Positions 12,834 to 25,624 of a DNA stretch of 64,000 nt are shown piece after piece. The position numbers were made by a program, and so were the translations under genes. The notes under the pieces are model-generated. The model did no database searches. It saw only the letters and a list, made by a program, of their open reading frames with translations, and was not told the origin of the DNA. Location: the NCBI GenBank assembly GCA_000149265.1, contig CH003202.1, forward strand, positions 124,795-188,794. The letters are read 5' to 3'. This DNA is from Ciona savignyi. Lineage: Eukaryota; Chordata; Ascidiacea; Phlebobranchia; Cionidae. Each line of letters opens with the position of its first letter. The stretch's first letter is position 1.

Positions 12834-14480
12834 TTTGGGACTTTTAGGTATTTTTAAAGTTTTATTGTGAAAAAAGTCGCGCTGTATAAGGTATGATACT
12901 CACTTTATTCTAATGTGTGAGACCACGTGAAGCAGTTGTAAGACTAATTTCTTTCGTACTTGACAAAGAAGTTGTAAAAATTGCAGCTTTATTGTATTTG
13001 CTATACTACTATGGCTATAGCTATAGGACTATAGTATTTAGTTAATCGCAATTAGCCTTATATTTTAAGATAATCGGAACCCTAAATCGCCTGTGCTCAT
13101 AGTCTGATTTAATTATATGCACAACACATGAAAGCCAACGGTTGCACAATGAAGAGCATTACAACATTTAACTTTCAGTCCTGAATATCTGCTGTCCGGT
13201 TATACTATCTAAATTCATCGGATCTGCACTCAAGACTTTAATCGATGGTGGTGAAGTCAACAGAGCCGTTAAAACAAAGAGAAGTAAATTAATCAAGATA
13301 GACTGTTAAAATATTACAAACAGGTGCATGTGACATGAATCTAATCAGAAAACAGCATGCAATATGGTTGGTCAGTTGGTTAAACATTCTAGGAACATAT
13401 TGGTGAATGATTAACCATGGCTTATGTGCACTTCATGTTGCTCAAACTTTTTAATTAATTATTTGTTCAAGAAGAATTTGGTTGGATAGAACATTTGAAA
13501 GAGTTCATAGTTTGTTTTGTTCACAACTGATAAAAGAAATGAGTGTTAACTTCTTACAATGTACTAATGTGTGTGCAGATCATATACTTTTGATTACATA
13601 TATTGGTCATAATTATTGCCAAAATGTTCAATTATTTCGCCAATATACATCCTTAAAGCTTATATTAGTAATACACTTGTCTATATTTTTCACATATTCT
13701 CATTATAATATGAAAAGACTAGAATGACATTGTTCGGTCCCACTGTACAAAGATTGCAAAATAACGGTGGTTGCAAATATATTAAATCTACACAACAAAA
13801 CAGACTTGTATGATTATAAATGTAGTTTATTTGCACATCCAAAACAAATTAAAAAACACATTTTTTTGAAGTTATTGGATGCATTTTTTAACACCCAGAA
13901 CCAGAATAGTTCAAATACCACATTTCACAGGTATTAAGTGCCAATATAAAAATTAGATGTGCTCAATGTCAAACATGGTGAATTTAAAACAGCTAATACA
14001 GAGACACCTGTGCCTGGAGTTGAAATACAAGATATATGACAAACAAGCAGAGAAACTTCCAATTTTAAAAGAAAAAATGGATTAAATTCTAAATTAAAAT
14101 AAAAGTGAAAATTATATTCTTGCACTATTGTATACAATTATCACTGCCGGGACATATTGAAAAATTAAAAGTGGAGTTTAAAGAGTTTCTCTCTCGTCAT
14201 TTATCAGTGAAGTGATTAGACAGCATGAACATAATGAAGTGAAATACATTGTCAATTGAGCAAGAATCCTCTGATGATTGCAAAAAAGGATTTTTTTGAA
14301 ATGGAGTAAAATGTATTATCCCCTACATTTTTAAAAAGAGGAGAAACATTTCCTTTCCCAACTATAAACACCCAATTTGAAGTAATATTTACCATTCATA
14401 AATACGGTTGACATAATAAAATTAATTAAAGAGTATTGTTTCGGTTCATATAGAAGTTGAATTTACATAAAAGTTATTTG
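12834..14480. other. Spacer between the two DHRS1-like genes
   Basis: Contains the 5' flank of copy A and the 3' flank of copy B. I see no further exon, and no obvious TATA box or element that I can defend. Confidence 0.5.
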
Positions 14481-17400
14481 TTATTCATATTTGCTGTCTT
14501 TCTTGTAAGGAGCGGGTAGTTTGGCGAGTGGAAGTAATATCTTGTAGATCCAAAATGGAATCTTTAGGCACGATGGGACGTAAGGGACACCGGAGTACGA
14601 ACCGACTCCGGCAAATAGAGTTTTGAAGCTTCTCATGCTGACTGGGTGACTTCCTGGTGGAGATAGTTTGTTTGTGGATGAATAGAATATTCAGGTTTCT
14701 GTATTACAGGATAGGATGGGATAGGATATTCATGTTTATCCCTTTGAATAAAAAAACACAATATGTGTTAATAAGCTGGTAATCATTAGATTACTCGCAC
14801 CCACCGTCAAGTTACCGGAGTTATTTTAGTGTGCTGTGTATGATTGCGAAATTCCTTCAATTTGGTATAACCCATTATTTAATTGGGTTCAGGCAATGTT
14901 CATTAAGTGTCTTGACAAAGGACACAACCGACTAGCAAGCTAGCTTCGAACCTACAACCCTTCAGCTAAAAGGCAGTGCACTAATCCACCACACTATTTA
15001 ACGGGTTAAAATGTATATTGCTACAAACCTTCGGCTAAAAGACAATACACTAATCCACCACACTTTTTAGTCGGATTATAATATATATATATATATATAA
15101 CTGTACGAACCATCTATGTCTTTGAATTCAAACTCGGAAGCCAAATCGGTTGTAGACAGGATTTGTCCACTGCGTCTCATTATATCCTTATCTGTGAATA
15201 TTAAAATTTAAGACTATGGTTGTATTCGGGTGTTCAGATTGCACAGTCTGCCCTTGGGTTACAAACTGCAGCTTCAGATTTATTATTTACAGTGGAAATT
15301 GCATTTAAATTTGTTATGTTATTCTTGCATAGAGGCCAGGGTTAAAGTGACACCACAGTTTAAAACTTGTATTACCAATCCACATTCTGATAAAAAAGTG
15401 GCAGAGAAAGAATAAACACATCAGCACAAGTTGAGTGAATTACTACATTTGCAATGCAATCCGAATCTTACCGAGTAATAAATGAGAGATGGCCTTCCCT
15501 GCATATTCCGTGCTTTCCCCATTGTTGAACATCCAGCGAATCTGAAATATCAATGGATTCTATTATTCAATGTACTATAGCTGTCACTGCGATGTCAGAT
15601 TCTTTGTTAAATTTCATCCTAGCTTATTAATCTTTAATCTCCTTGAGCAATCAATGAAAATTGCTGTATAAGTTGATTTAAATAAATCGTAAAATGTAAC
15701 ACCAAATCGTCACGCTACAACAGCAACTCGATCAGTTTAACATTTTAGAGAATAAAGTTATTATAATGATATCTCCAATTCCTTGTGATTTACATTTTGT
15801 CTTTTTATTTCAAAAATAAACAAGTCATTACTTCCGGCTTTGCTAATTTGCTTTTTTCCATTTCCTGTGAAACAAGTTCAGTTTTCACGGGTCCGGGCCA
15901 CAAGGAGATATAGGCCACGTTGTATTTTTTTAGCTCAACTGCGCAATCCTTTGCCATTCGATCTTTCTGTGATACAAAAAATAGTCAAAAATTATTTTGT
16001 CTAAATTTGTATTTTCTTGTAAAACTTTATGATTGTTAGGTACTGGCTTTGCATTATAGAAAAATGCGATCACCATGACTAGAAAAGTTTAAAGATAAAT
16101 TTTTCACCCTGATCGATGCACCTAATTAACATTGAACTGCCAAAACAATTCTGGTTTAAATGATTTAGTCCCAATTAGGGGAATTATAATACATAGTTAT
16201 TGAGCTATTCCTTATACATGATAGAAACATTTCTGACTAATATAAAACAATGAAAGCCCTTTTACAGTTTCCCTGGCATGTTATTACGAAGTTTCTGTCC
16301 CACACGTACCGCAGCCTTCCCAACGCCATAAGCCGCAGTTTGAAAGTAGATGACACCACCAACAGAACTAATGTTGATTATGAGTCCTCGGCGTTTCGGG
16401 ACCATCAGCCTTGATGCTTGGATGGAACACAGGAAGTGGTTTCTGGGAAATGGAATGATCATGGAATGTTGGGGAAAGCTTTCAACACCTGCATGGTTTA
16501 AACTAATCCTATGTTGAGTTCATTTTTAAACTTAAATTTTAGACTTAAAAATCTAAATACCATTGCATTGCGTATTAATAAGAAATACTTATTCCCCGAA
16601 TTAGATGGTACAACTAGACTGCTGATATATGGTATTCTGACTACTGCCAGGTAGTTTCCTATCGCGATGGTTAACAGGAGTGTTCTAGCCTAATACATAC
16701 TGAAATCTATAGTCCTAAAATGTTGAGGTTTAAAATACAGTTGCCATAAAACCAACCTCAAACCAACATTGTTGATTTCATCCCATCCACTTTCCGGCTG
16801 GTCCCAAAAATTCAAGTCGTTGTTGTTTACAATATACTGGAATTAAAATGGTTTCCTGTTTGTGGATTTTGGCTTATTTAAAAAATCACAACCGTTTTTA
16901 CGCAAAACTCCAGTAATATCAAAACTCCAGTAATATTCACACTATAATGACAGAATAGTAATTTACTCATTTTGTGACATTTTAGTAAAAAATATACTTT
17001 AAAGATAGCCACAAGACCTGTTAATCCGACGGCTCATTTAAAATTGAAAGTAATATCTTTATTAGATCAATACAATAGATTTAGATCATTGATTCCCAAC
17101 CGCGGCTCCGAGAGCCGCATGTGGCTCCCAGCTAGCCTTCTTGCGGCTCTCATTGACCTTTGAAAGTCTCCTAAAACATTAAAAAAATCTGATTCTATTG
17201 TTACGTCACTGTTTTCTTCAAGCAGTGTGTTTTCATGTTTTCATGACTGTTTTCATGCGGCTCCATACGTATTCTAAAATTTAAAATTTGGCCCCGACAC
17301 TAAAAAAGGTTGGGAACCACTGATTTAGATTATATGAATTTTAATTACCATTACAGCAGAATATGCATTGTTCACCAACAGATCGAGCGTTCCATTTTGC

Positions 17401-18222
17401 TCGCTTGAAATTTTGTTAAAAAGTTCTTTGATATCATCGTCTTTGCTATGATCACATTGAACAGGAATGCAATGGCCGCCTGCTCCTCTTAGTTTAGCCT
17501 GGTAATAAAATCATGTGAAAATGATGCTAGTACTTGCATCGCTGCATGTATAGATCTGTTCAGTCACATACTAAATCATGATGATCGTAATTAACTGCCT
17601 TGCCGCTAGACACAACCTACTAACTAGCGACTAGTTTCAAACCTGTCACCTCTAAACTGAAAGGTTATGCACTTCACTTACCCACTAAGCTATTCGGTCA
17701 GATTGGTCCAGAGTAAAAAGGCAGACACGGGGATGTATTTACCACTCTGCACATAAAGTTTCAAGATTGCAGAAAGTTCTAATAAAATTGTAACTGCAGG
17801 CATAAACTTGTCCGATTGAATAGCGTGGTGGGTCAGTTGCCTTTTAGTCGAAAGATTGCGAATTTGAAACTGGTTGACAGCTACACTTAAACCCAGTGGA
17901 ATAATGGGTTCTACCAAATTGAGCCTGTTAGGAACCTTGCCCATGGACACAGTCATGTTAAAAAGGGCCTGGGTAAGGGTTAAAGAAACAAAGGTCTGAT
18001 CATGGCCTTCATTCATACAGACTGCTTGTCCTGACAACGTTTTGCAAAGTGTAGTGCTGTGTATTGGCAATATACCTCATTTTTAACAGCTTCCAACTTG
18101 GATAGATCTCGTCCAGTTATATAACAAGTTGCCCCGTTAGTTATCAGCTGCAAAGCAATTCCTCGTCCTATACCTCTTGATGCACCAGTAACCAAGCAAA
18201 CTTTGCCACCCAAATTTGGCAT
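14481..18222 (-). CDS. DHRS1-type short-chain dehydrogenase/reductase, copy B (322 aa, 8 exons)
   Basis: Exons in transcript order: 18222-18076, 17498-17349, 16836-16757, 16442-16310, 15966-15832, 15541-15472, 15191-15111, 14653-14481 (TAA). They sum to 969 nt in phase. Exons 1-4 and 7 have exactly the lengths of copy A, showing tandem duplication. Seen: TGASRGIG (12-19), NNAY (92-95), Ser151, Tyr164 and Lys168 (YGVGK), SLWPGPVKTE in exon 5, and a C-terminal hydrophobic/aromatic segment ending SKYE as in copy A. The first 49 residues are identical to copy A and exon 2 differs at 3 of 50, but exon 3 matches at only about half its residues. Introns hold SINE pieces and a hAT MITE. The enzyme looks intact; substrate unknown. 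Confidence 0.93.
14708..15006 (-). mobile_element. tRNA-derived SINE in intron 7 of DHRS1-like copy B
   Basis: Near-complete minus copy: tail AGGATAGGATGGGATAGGAT, body GTTACCGGAGTTATTTTAG and TTGGTATAACCCATTAT, head CAACCGACTAGCAAGC and ACCTACAACCCTTC. Its head end is partly duplicated at about 15024-15075 (AACCTTCGGCTAAAAG, CACTAATCCACCACAC), followed by a short (AT)n run. Confidence 0.75.
17087..17322. mobile_element. hAT-type MITE, 236 bp, in intron 2 of DHRS1-like copy B
   Basis: Left end CATTGATTCCCAACC and right end GGTTGGGAACCACTG form an imperfect inverted repeat. Both flanks carry the same 8 bases ATTTAGAT (17079-17086 and 17323-17330). This is the hAT signature; no coding capacity. 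It is a different family from the 1068-1378 element. Confidence 0.88.
17590..17985. mobile_element. Two opposed SINE fragments in intron 1 of DHRS1-like copy B
   Basis: About 17590-17700 is the minus-oriented head of the tRNA-derived SINE (ACTAGCGACTAGTTTC, ACCCACTAAGCTATTC). About 17808-17985 is a plus-oriented copy (CGTGGTGGGTCAGTTG, GCGAATTTGAAACTGG, AATGGGTTCTACCAAATTGA). They may be one rearranged insertion or two events. Confidence 0.6.
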
Positions 18223-18384
18223 TTTGTAGGTTTCTGAAGGTACTAGGTACTAGCAAATATATTGGGTTGTCTGTTATTCAATAACATGTTAGTGAATGGT
18301 GAGCACTAAGAAGGAGGTTATATGTTGAACGCCATGTTATAAGTAATGCAACTGACTTATATATAAATAACAAAAAAACTTTGT

Positions 18385-18560
18385 CAAGAAGAATAGCTTA
18401 ATGGGTTAAAACTTATACCCAAAAGGCTGTAACTTCGAAACTGGTCCTTGGGCATGGCACTTCGCAAACATCATCTGGGACAAGTGAACTGATGGTTTGT
18501 AGTAAAACAGCAAGATCATCTCAATCACATACAATGTACTATGAAGCAAAATCACTCACA
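18385..18560 (+). mobile_element. Degenerate SINE next to the minisatellite
   Basis: Contains TAACTTCGAAACTGG, CCTTGGGCATGGCACTT and CATCTCAATCACATACAATG, consistent with a worn plus-oriented SINE copy ending where the 15-bp repeat array begins. Confidence 0.45.
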
Positions 18561-18594
18561 ACTGAACACCAACAATTTAACTACTACAACTTGG

Positions 18595-19190
18595 TGACCA
18601 GTCAACTAAACCCCTTACAACTGAACCCCTTTACAACTGAACCCCAAAAACTGAACCCTTTTACAACTGAATCCCTTACAACTGAACCCCTACAACTGAA
18701 CCCCTTACAACTGAACCACTTACAACTAAACCCCTGCAACTAAACCCCTTACAACTGAACCACTTTCAACTGAACCCCTTTAAACTGAACCCCTTTAAAC
18801 TAAACACCTTTAAACTGAACCCCTTTAAACTGAACCCCTTTAAACTGAACCCCTTTAAACTGAACCCCTTTAAACTGAACCCCTTTAAACTGAACCCCTT
18901 ACAACTGAACCCTTTACAACTGAACCCCTTACAACTGAACCACTTACAACTGAACCCCTGCAACTAAACCCCTTACAACTGAACCACTTTCAACAACTGA
19001 ACCCCTTTAAACTGAACCCCTTTAAACTGAACCCCTTTAAACTGAACCCCTTTAAACTGAACCCCTTTAAACTGAACCCCTTTAAACTGAACCCCTTTAA
19101 ACTGAACCCCTTTAAACTGAACCCCTTTAAACTGAACCCCTTACAACTGAACCCCTTACAACTGAATCCCTTACAACTGAACCCTTGAAA
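18595..19190 (+). repeat. 15-bp minisatellite, forward array
   Basis: About 38 tandem copies of a 15-mer of the form TTACAACTGAACCCC, with a major variant TTTAAACTGAACCCC. The variants are themselves ordered: a block with ...GAACCACTTACAACT..., CCCCTGCAACTAAAC and GAACCACTTTCAAC occurs near 18705-18775 and again near 18930-19000, so there is a longer repeat of roughly 220 bp. Open frames across it are by-products of a period divisible by three. Confidence 0.95.
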
Positions 19191-19429
19191 AACTTCCCGA
19201 AGCCCGATGACATCGTCATGTCCAAAATTTAATACTGATAAAATTTGACCTTATAAGTTTGTTTCCATCATCAGTATAAAAAATGTTACGACTCTTTGGG
19301 TTTAAAACCACATTTAAACAGCAGTATACAATTCATTAAACTTAATTGACAGTTAAAGAAAAGATTTATAAATTATGTCTGTGCGGCCTAATGTGTTGAT
19401 GTAGGGGCTTCAGTTGTCAAGTGGATAAG

Positions 19430-19895
19430 TTAAAAGGTCTTTAGTTGTAAGAGGTTAAGTTGTTAGGGGTTCAGTTGAAGGGATTAAGTTGTGAGGGCAT
19501 AAGTTGTAAGGGGTTTAGTTAAAAAATCACTGCAGTTGTAAGAGGTTCAGTTGAAAGGAGTTCAGTTGAAAGGGGTTCAGTTGAAAGGGGTTCAGTTGTA
19601 AGTAAGGGGTTCAGTTGTAAGGGGTTCAGTTGTAAAGGGGTTCAGTTGTAAAGGGGTTAAGTTGTAAAGGGGTTAAGTTGTAAAGGGGTTAAGTTGTAAA
19701 GGGGTTAAGTTGTAAAGGGGTTAAGTTGTAAAGGGGTTAAGTTGTAAAGGGGTTAAGTTGTAAAGGGGTTAAGTTATAAAGGGGTTTAGTTATAAAGGGG
19801 TTCAATTGTAAGGGGTTCAGTTGTAAAGGGGTTCAGTTAAAAGGAGTTCAGTTGTAGGGGTTTAGTTGTAGGGGTTTAGTTGTAAGGGGGTTTAG
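19430..19895 (-). repeat. 15-bp minisatellite, inverted array
   Basis: The same 15-mer in opposite orientation (AAGGGGTTCAGTTGT, with a homogenised inner block of GTAAAGGGGTTAAGTT-like units around 19640-19780). It is separated from the forward array by about 240 bp of mostly unique sequence and followed by a few forward units around 19905-20000 and 20100-20170. Confidence 0.93.
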
Positions 19896-20184
19896 TTGTC
19901 ATGGAACCTACAACTGAACCCCAACAATTCAACTACTGCAACTATACGCCTACAAATGAACCAATAAGCAATAACCACTTAAATCATTACAACTGCTTCC
20001 CTGTTCCTTTCTTTGCATGTTAATGCAATCACATGAAACATATGTTACTACTTGCCATTCCACATGTATAGATCTGTTTGGTACTCATTCATACTACTAA
20101 ATCTTACAACTGTACTTCTTTACAATTAAACCCTCACAACTCAACCCCTACAACTAAACTACTACAACTAAAATGTTACACACA

Positions 20185-20265
20185 CAACTGACTGTCAAGC
20201 GACCAGTATCGAATCTATAACCCTCCGGATGAAGAGCGGCGCACTAATCCACCCAGACATACTGT
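20185..20265 (-). mobile_element. SINE head fragment
   Basis: Contains GTCAAGCGACCAGTATCGAA, TATAACCCTCCGG and GCGCACTAATCCACCC, a minus-oriented tRNA-like head only. Confidence 0.5.
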
Positions 20266-21173
20266 GAGACAAATAAAATACTATAGAATGTGCCCTTCCA
20301 TGCTAATACTAATTTATGCTATCGTTAGCATGTTTTTGGTAGTGATCATTCAGGTTACATTTTATGTTTATCCATTTAAAATTGTCAAGGCCTTTGGTAA
20401 TAATTAACCAGTGACTAAGTATTTTCAGAGCAGTGATTCTTAACCGCCAGTTGTGCCGGTCCGCCAAACATTAACTTAATTTGTTCAGTGTGTTCAATAA
20501 ATCAAACCTTTGCTTTGTTTTTATTGGAAAATAGGTATTATTTTATTTCATCGGTAATGCCCTGGTGTTGTATTGTAAGAAACGAGACTGGGGAAGAGTA
20601 TTTTGTAAAATGTTAGGATTCTTGCGTCACAATAAACAATTTCACAGCGGGAATATAATACATTCACCTACGAGGTCTAGTTTATTGGTGGCTCAAAAAA
20701 TTTACAACATGTTTAAGTTAAAACGGCTCTTTGAAAATCATTTCTTCACATTTTAACGGTCCGTTAGCTAAATAGATCGGGTAACACGGGGTTAAAGCAC
20801 ACATGTACAAATCAAACAATACGGTGTAATGTTTAACTTGTATGGCTTTATATATATCATATTCGCCCGGGCAAGAGCTAAATTACTAGAAAGGTGAACA
20901 CTATTAGGTTATATCATAGTATACTCTGTTTAGTATACTATGGTTATATTCAATACAATTGGCAAACCTCTGCAACCCGAGTTAAAGTCATTTTAGTTTT
21001 AAGAGCCACTTACGGTAATGGTTATTTCCCGTCTATGGTACTTTTTTATTTCGCATAATCTATTCTGTGTCACATTTAACTAATACATTTAATTTATTAC
21101 TCATTAATGTTGCCGAAAAAAAGCAAAACACAGACGTAAAGCACCTCTGAAGCAACTAGATACGTGTGCATTT

Positions 21174-21405
21174 GTCCGACTGATTAGTCTGGTGGATTAT
21201 AGTGCGTCACCTTTCTACCGAACTGTACAGGATCGAAACTGGAAAAAATAATGTATTGTACTATATTGAAGAAACGTATGAATCATACACACTTCAGTAC
21301 ATTAGCTCCGGTAACGCGACAGTCGGTACGAGGTGATCTGACGATTGCTTGTGTCCCAACCCCTTGGTTTTTCTATTTCCCACGCCTGGATATCCTATGC
21401 CATGC
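21174..21405 (+). mobile_element. tRNA-derived SINE, plus orientation, internally shortened
   Basis: Head GTCCGACTGATTAGTCTGG, B-box-like GGATCGAAACTGG, then a jump into the body (GAAGAAACGTATGAATCATA, TTAGCTCCGGTAACGCGAC, GAGGTGATCTGACGATTG). The stretch corresponding to GGGCAAGGCAC...CCCAG is missing. Confidence 0.7.
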
Positions 21406-21560
21406 TAATCTATTCTATAGTATGCTATTTGGGTGATCGTCGCTAAGCCAAAATCACACATTAAGATATACTTATCGGTGCTTCTAGTAATTGGCATTGA
21501 CTACATCTATGGATGACGCTATAATTTGGTTATTTTTTGTATATTAAAACACGATAATAT

Positions 21561-21810
21561 AGGATAGGATATAGGATATTCATGTTTTTTCCCGTGAATG
21601 GAAAAATTCAAGAGGCGTTAACACAAGGGCAATTACCTTACGCCCACAGTCGGGTGAACAGAGTTCATTAATTTGCCCCATCATTTTACTGGGTTCAGGA
21701 AATATCCGGTAAGTTCCTTGCCCAAGAACACAACTGACCAGCTATACCGACCAATTTCACACCTGCAACACTTGGGTTGAAAGGAGACACACTACCCCAC
21801 TAAGTTTTAT
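21561..21810 (-). mobile_element. tRNA-derived SINE, minus orientation
   Basis: Tail AGGATAGGATATAGGATATT, body ACCTTACGCCCACAGTCGG and TTACTGGGTTCAGG, head TTCACACCTGCAACAC and CACACTACCCCACTAAG. It lies head-out from the preceding plus copy about 150 bp away. Confidence 0.7.
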
Positions 21811-24800
21811 GACATACTGAACTTTTGAACATTAGACAGTTTTTTTCTCATTTTGCAATAATTGTCGTCATTGTTCTACTTAAGCAATTTAAACTAATTT
21901 AACCCTGTATTAATGTTTTCTGGTTTTAAAAATAATAGATTTAAAAGACAGTTGTTGGCCAAGAAATGACTTTAGAACTATTAAAGACTTTCGCTCTTGA
22001 TTAAAGAAAACATTCTTGGCAAATACTTTCGCAATCGTTTTCTTGCGCCGATCCAAGAGTTTCCCCTCTAACGGCACAGTACGAATGCCCCTATCACAGT
22101 ACGAAAGCGTCTATCCCTCTTAATCATTACCTCGCGCTCCGAAAGCCAACAAAATAGAACCGAGGTCCTATTCCATTATTCCATGCACCATAATCCAGGC
22201 TCGAGAGCCTGCTTTGAACACTTTAATTTTTTTAAAGTAAACGAAAGATTAGAACTATTAAAGCGCAATGTGCATATGCGTTGATTTGTGCTTTTTATAT
22301 TAGTTTAAACATTTTTTTCTGTAGTTTAACGATTACAACACGGCATAATTCGTGGGCAATCGAAGTGATGTAGAGATACCGTTAATCAAGTACGAATGAC
22401 GGCTTAGGTCGAAGTTATACTTACCAGCTAACAGCCCAGTGAAACAACTGACTATAACATATTTGACCGACCAAACGAGGCACACTCAGGAAACTCGTCA
22501 CATGGTCCATGGGAAGCTATTAGGAAGTTTAGTCATTTTTTTTTGCCAAGTACTAAATGGCAGCAAGTAAAGGAGATTGGCAACATGGTTACACTGTGGT
22601 ATGCCCAACATAGATTCTACATACCTTTATGAGTTATAATTGATATGCAATATTATTCTTTGGTCACTACTGTGGTCACTTTGAAAATGTACTTGTTAAA
22701 TTTTCCACTTAAACGAAAGACATTTTTGGTCTTCAAAAGAACTAAAGAACTAACATTCGATGCAATAAAATTGTTCTTGAGGCTAGATATGTAGGCCTAT
22801 GCTAGAAAAAAAAGAAAAATGTCCTTGCGAGTACACCGAAAATTTTAGTTTGGTGTATATTTAAGTCATGTCAGCGAGTCATTTCTTTGGTTATTACAAG
22901 TCAAAAACTTAAATGTAATAAACCACCGACCTATGTAATTAATTTACAAAAAAATGGTATACAGCAAAGTCAGCATTAATTGACTGTTTTTTGAAAGAAA
23001 TAGTTTTAAAGCTGAACGGAGATGTTTATTAATTTTCATGGCGATCAGCATGAGGCCCGGAATTGGCATGCTCTGTATGAATCGGTCGCATTATCAAACC
23101 CGTTTAAATAATCTGACAGGTAAAATCTAAAAGCAGTTTCTTGCAAATTAAATGTCTATTGACTGATATTTATGCTAGTGTGTACATAGTACGTCGCTTA
23201 AAATGATTATGAAACCCTGCTATAAAAGTAACTTCCTATAATAATGGGAGATATTTTTCAGATACATTGTTCATAACGGATGTACTCGGTAGGTCTATAC
23301 TACTGCATGCAAAGTAGGCTAGTGTAACCGCCTGTAGCTAGAAACCCAAGCACATTAAGTAAATATTTGAACGTGAATATTGATGGTACTTTTGGAACAC
23401 GTTTACCCATTACGTCAGGATTACTATAATTAAAAGAATCAATCACTCAGCAAAGTTAATTATTCGCTTAACTAAGTCAATATAAATAGTGGTTAATATA
23501 TAAGCAGGTTTGACATTGTGAAATACATATAGTTGTTATATATACTTCTTAACCCTTACTGTATTTTAAATATATATTTTACTAGATTAAAGATTATTTA
23601 GAATGCGCGTAATAAAATCTATACAGCTTAGACGTTTAGGACTAGATTTAAAGTAGAAATCTAACTCAAACGGGAAATAGCTTAGAGTGATATGCGGTAG
23701 TGGTTGAACAAGTATACTTGCAAGAATTTGGAAAGCTTATCAATTTTGTTTAACTATATTTAGTCACATTGTTTGAATTGAAGGAGTGTTTAGCCCGGGT
23801 AAAAGTGTCTCTACCAGAAAAAAAAACAGTCTCGTATATTCTTTTTATTAGCTGGAGCCTATATGTGTACTAAGCTCACGATAATAATAAAAAAAACGAA
23901 AAACAGTACTTGTTAAATATAATCGCTAAGTTGGCTATATTTATTATTCAAGAGAGAGAGAGTTAAAAGTGAGAATTGTTTCTGAACCGCAAAGTTTAAA
24001 GTTCACACTTGTCGCGTTAAATGTTCGGGTTGTTTGCTAGAATTAAATCGCAAAATGATTATTCAGATCACCACTATATACGTAATGCCTTATTGGATGT
24101 ATGCCAATCTTATGACTTAAACCCATATATAACAATAGACATGTCATTGTCGAGTTTATTGTGCTAATAGCTATTTGCGCATTTTGATTTTCCAGACGCG
24201 CACTTATAACCGTTATGAGATAACCTTTGCTTTGTTATTTATTCCACGCAAGTAAAGAAGGTTAATAGTTCACGTCGGGAATACGGTGTGTACGTTTGTT
24301 TGCATACGGTTTCCCAGGTCGTGAGAACCGAATCGGTTAAAAGATGTTTTACCTGCTGGTAATACTTATTAAAAAAAATCGAAGAAATATTAAAATTTAA
24401 GCGTATACATATATGATACGTAGACCAGCCTTTAATAACACCAGCATTGTACTATGTCTTTTTAAGACCGACCGAATAGATTGATAGCTTAGTGCGTCGC
24501 CCATTAGCCAAAGCAAATTATCTTGTGTGATAATCAAATTCAATGAGGCGTGGAATGTCTTCAATAATAGTTAAAGGCAATTTAACTATTTTAAAATAAT
24601 CGATGTTACACAAAATTACTTTTATTCAAATTAAATCTAAATTTAAATGTGTTTTAATCTTAGCACAGGTAAAATAGACATGCTTCCGGTGTCCGTACCT
24701 TTACAGCGACCGCTTCGGGCGTAGCTTCCTATTTCATCATGTTTGTTACGCCACATCAGGATATAGTGCTGCATATAAAGTGCGCCATTCATCCAAACAT

Positions 24801-25600
24801 ACAACACTTAGGGCCACGTCATATTGGTGTACGTTGAGCAATTTTCCGACAATTGCATTGGTAACAATACTGTAGAAGAATGGGCAGTTTCTAGAAATTC
24901 TAGCTTAGGTATAAAAAAGGATATAATTTCCTTGAGTATAAAAAAGGCCACCAGAAAAAAATAGTGTGTAAACAATTGCTTATTTATAACAAAGAAGAAA
25001 ATTGTGGAATACCAGCAAAATGGCTCGGCCTGTAACATTTAAACAACTCTGTTAAATGGTCTATGAGGACTAACTTACCACACCGAAACAGTATCGCCCA
25101 CGGGAAACTTATAAATGGTGCGTAGGAGTGATTAGCGGTAAATTGACTACAATGGTGATTTTCCGGTAAAAACTTGTAGTAAAAATTGATCTACCTGTCC
25201 CCAACGTTTAATTATATCTTTGTAGTGTTTTGTACAGATTTGTTATACTTAAGTTGTACAGTTTCGTTAGAAATGAGTAAAACTTAAAAGTGTTTATAAT
25301 TGATTTCCGATTTGGACAGCCTTCAGGCTATAGGACAGCCTTCTCGTGATTGGTCTGCCTATGGTTTAAATAACGTAATAGCGGGTCTAGTTCAAAATAT
25401 GTAAACACCATTTGTCACAGTTATATTATATTAAAAATTAAACTTTGAGGTTGCGGAACAGTTTTAAAAACTTTTCGTCGATTTCGAGTAGGAGCATTAT
25501 TTATGTGGCTACTTTGCAATGGAAAGCATAGAAAAATTAAGAGGACCGGTCGTAATACATTAAGGACTCCTAGAGATGTAGAACTAGTGAGACAATGTCA
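21811..25600. other. Gene-poor intergenic DNA
   Basis: Nearly 4 kb with no ORF that shows family similarity or an in-phase exon chain. A short open stretch on the minus strand near 24660-24780 is noted under rejected items. I see no array, RNA gene or clear transposon end here. Confidence 0.5.
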
Positions 25601-25624
25601 ACGCGTAATGTGAGGTAACATTGC

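Noticed and set aside
18492-18963. Long repetitive ORFs across the minisatellite (both strands)
   Set aside because: A 15-bp tandem repeat without stops is open by construction; no start context, splice sites or domain.
20435-20770. hAT-like left end CAGTGATTCTTAACCGCC
   Set aside because: No matching right end or 8-bp flanking duplication could be found.
24660-24780. Short minus-strand open stretch (HYILMWRNKHDEIG...)
   Set aside because: About 43 codons, no family match, no in-phase partner exon; kept only as a note.
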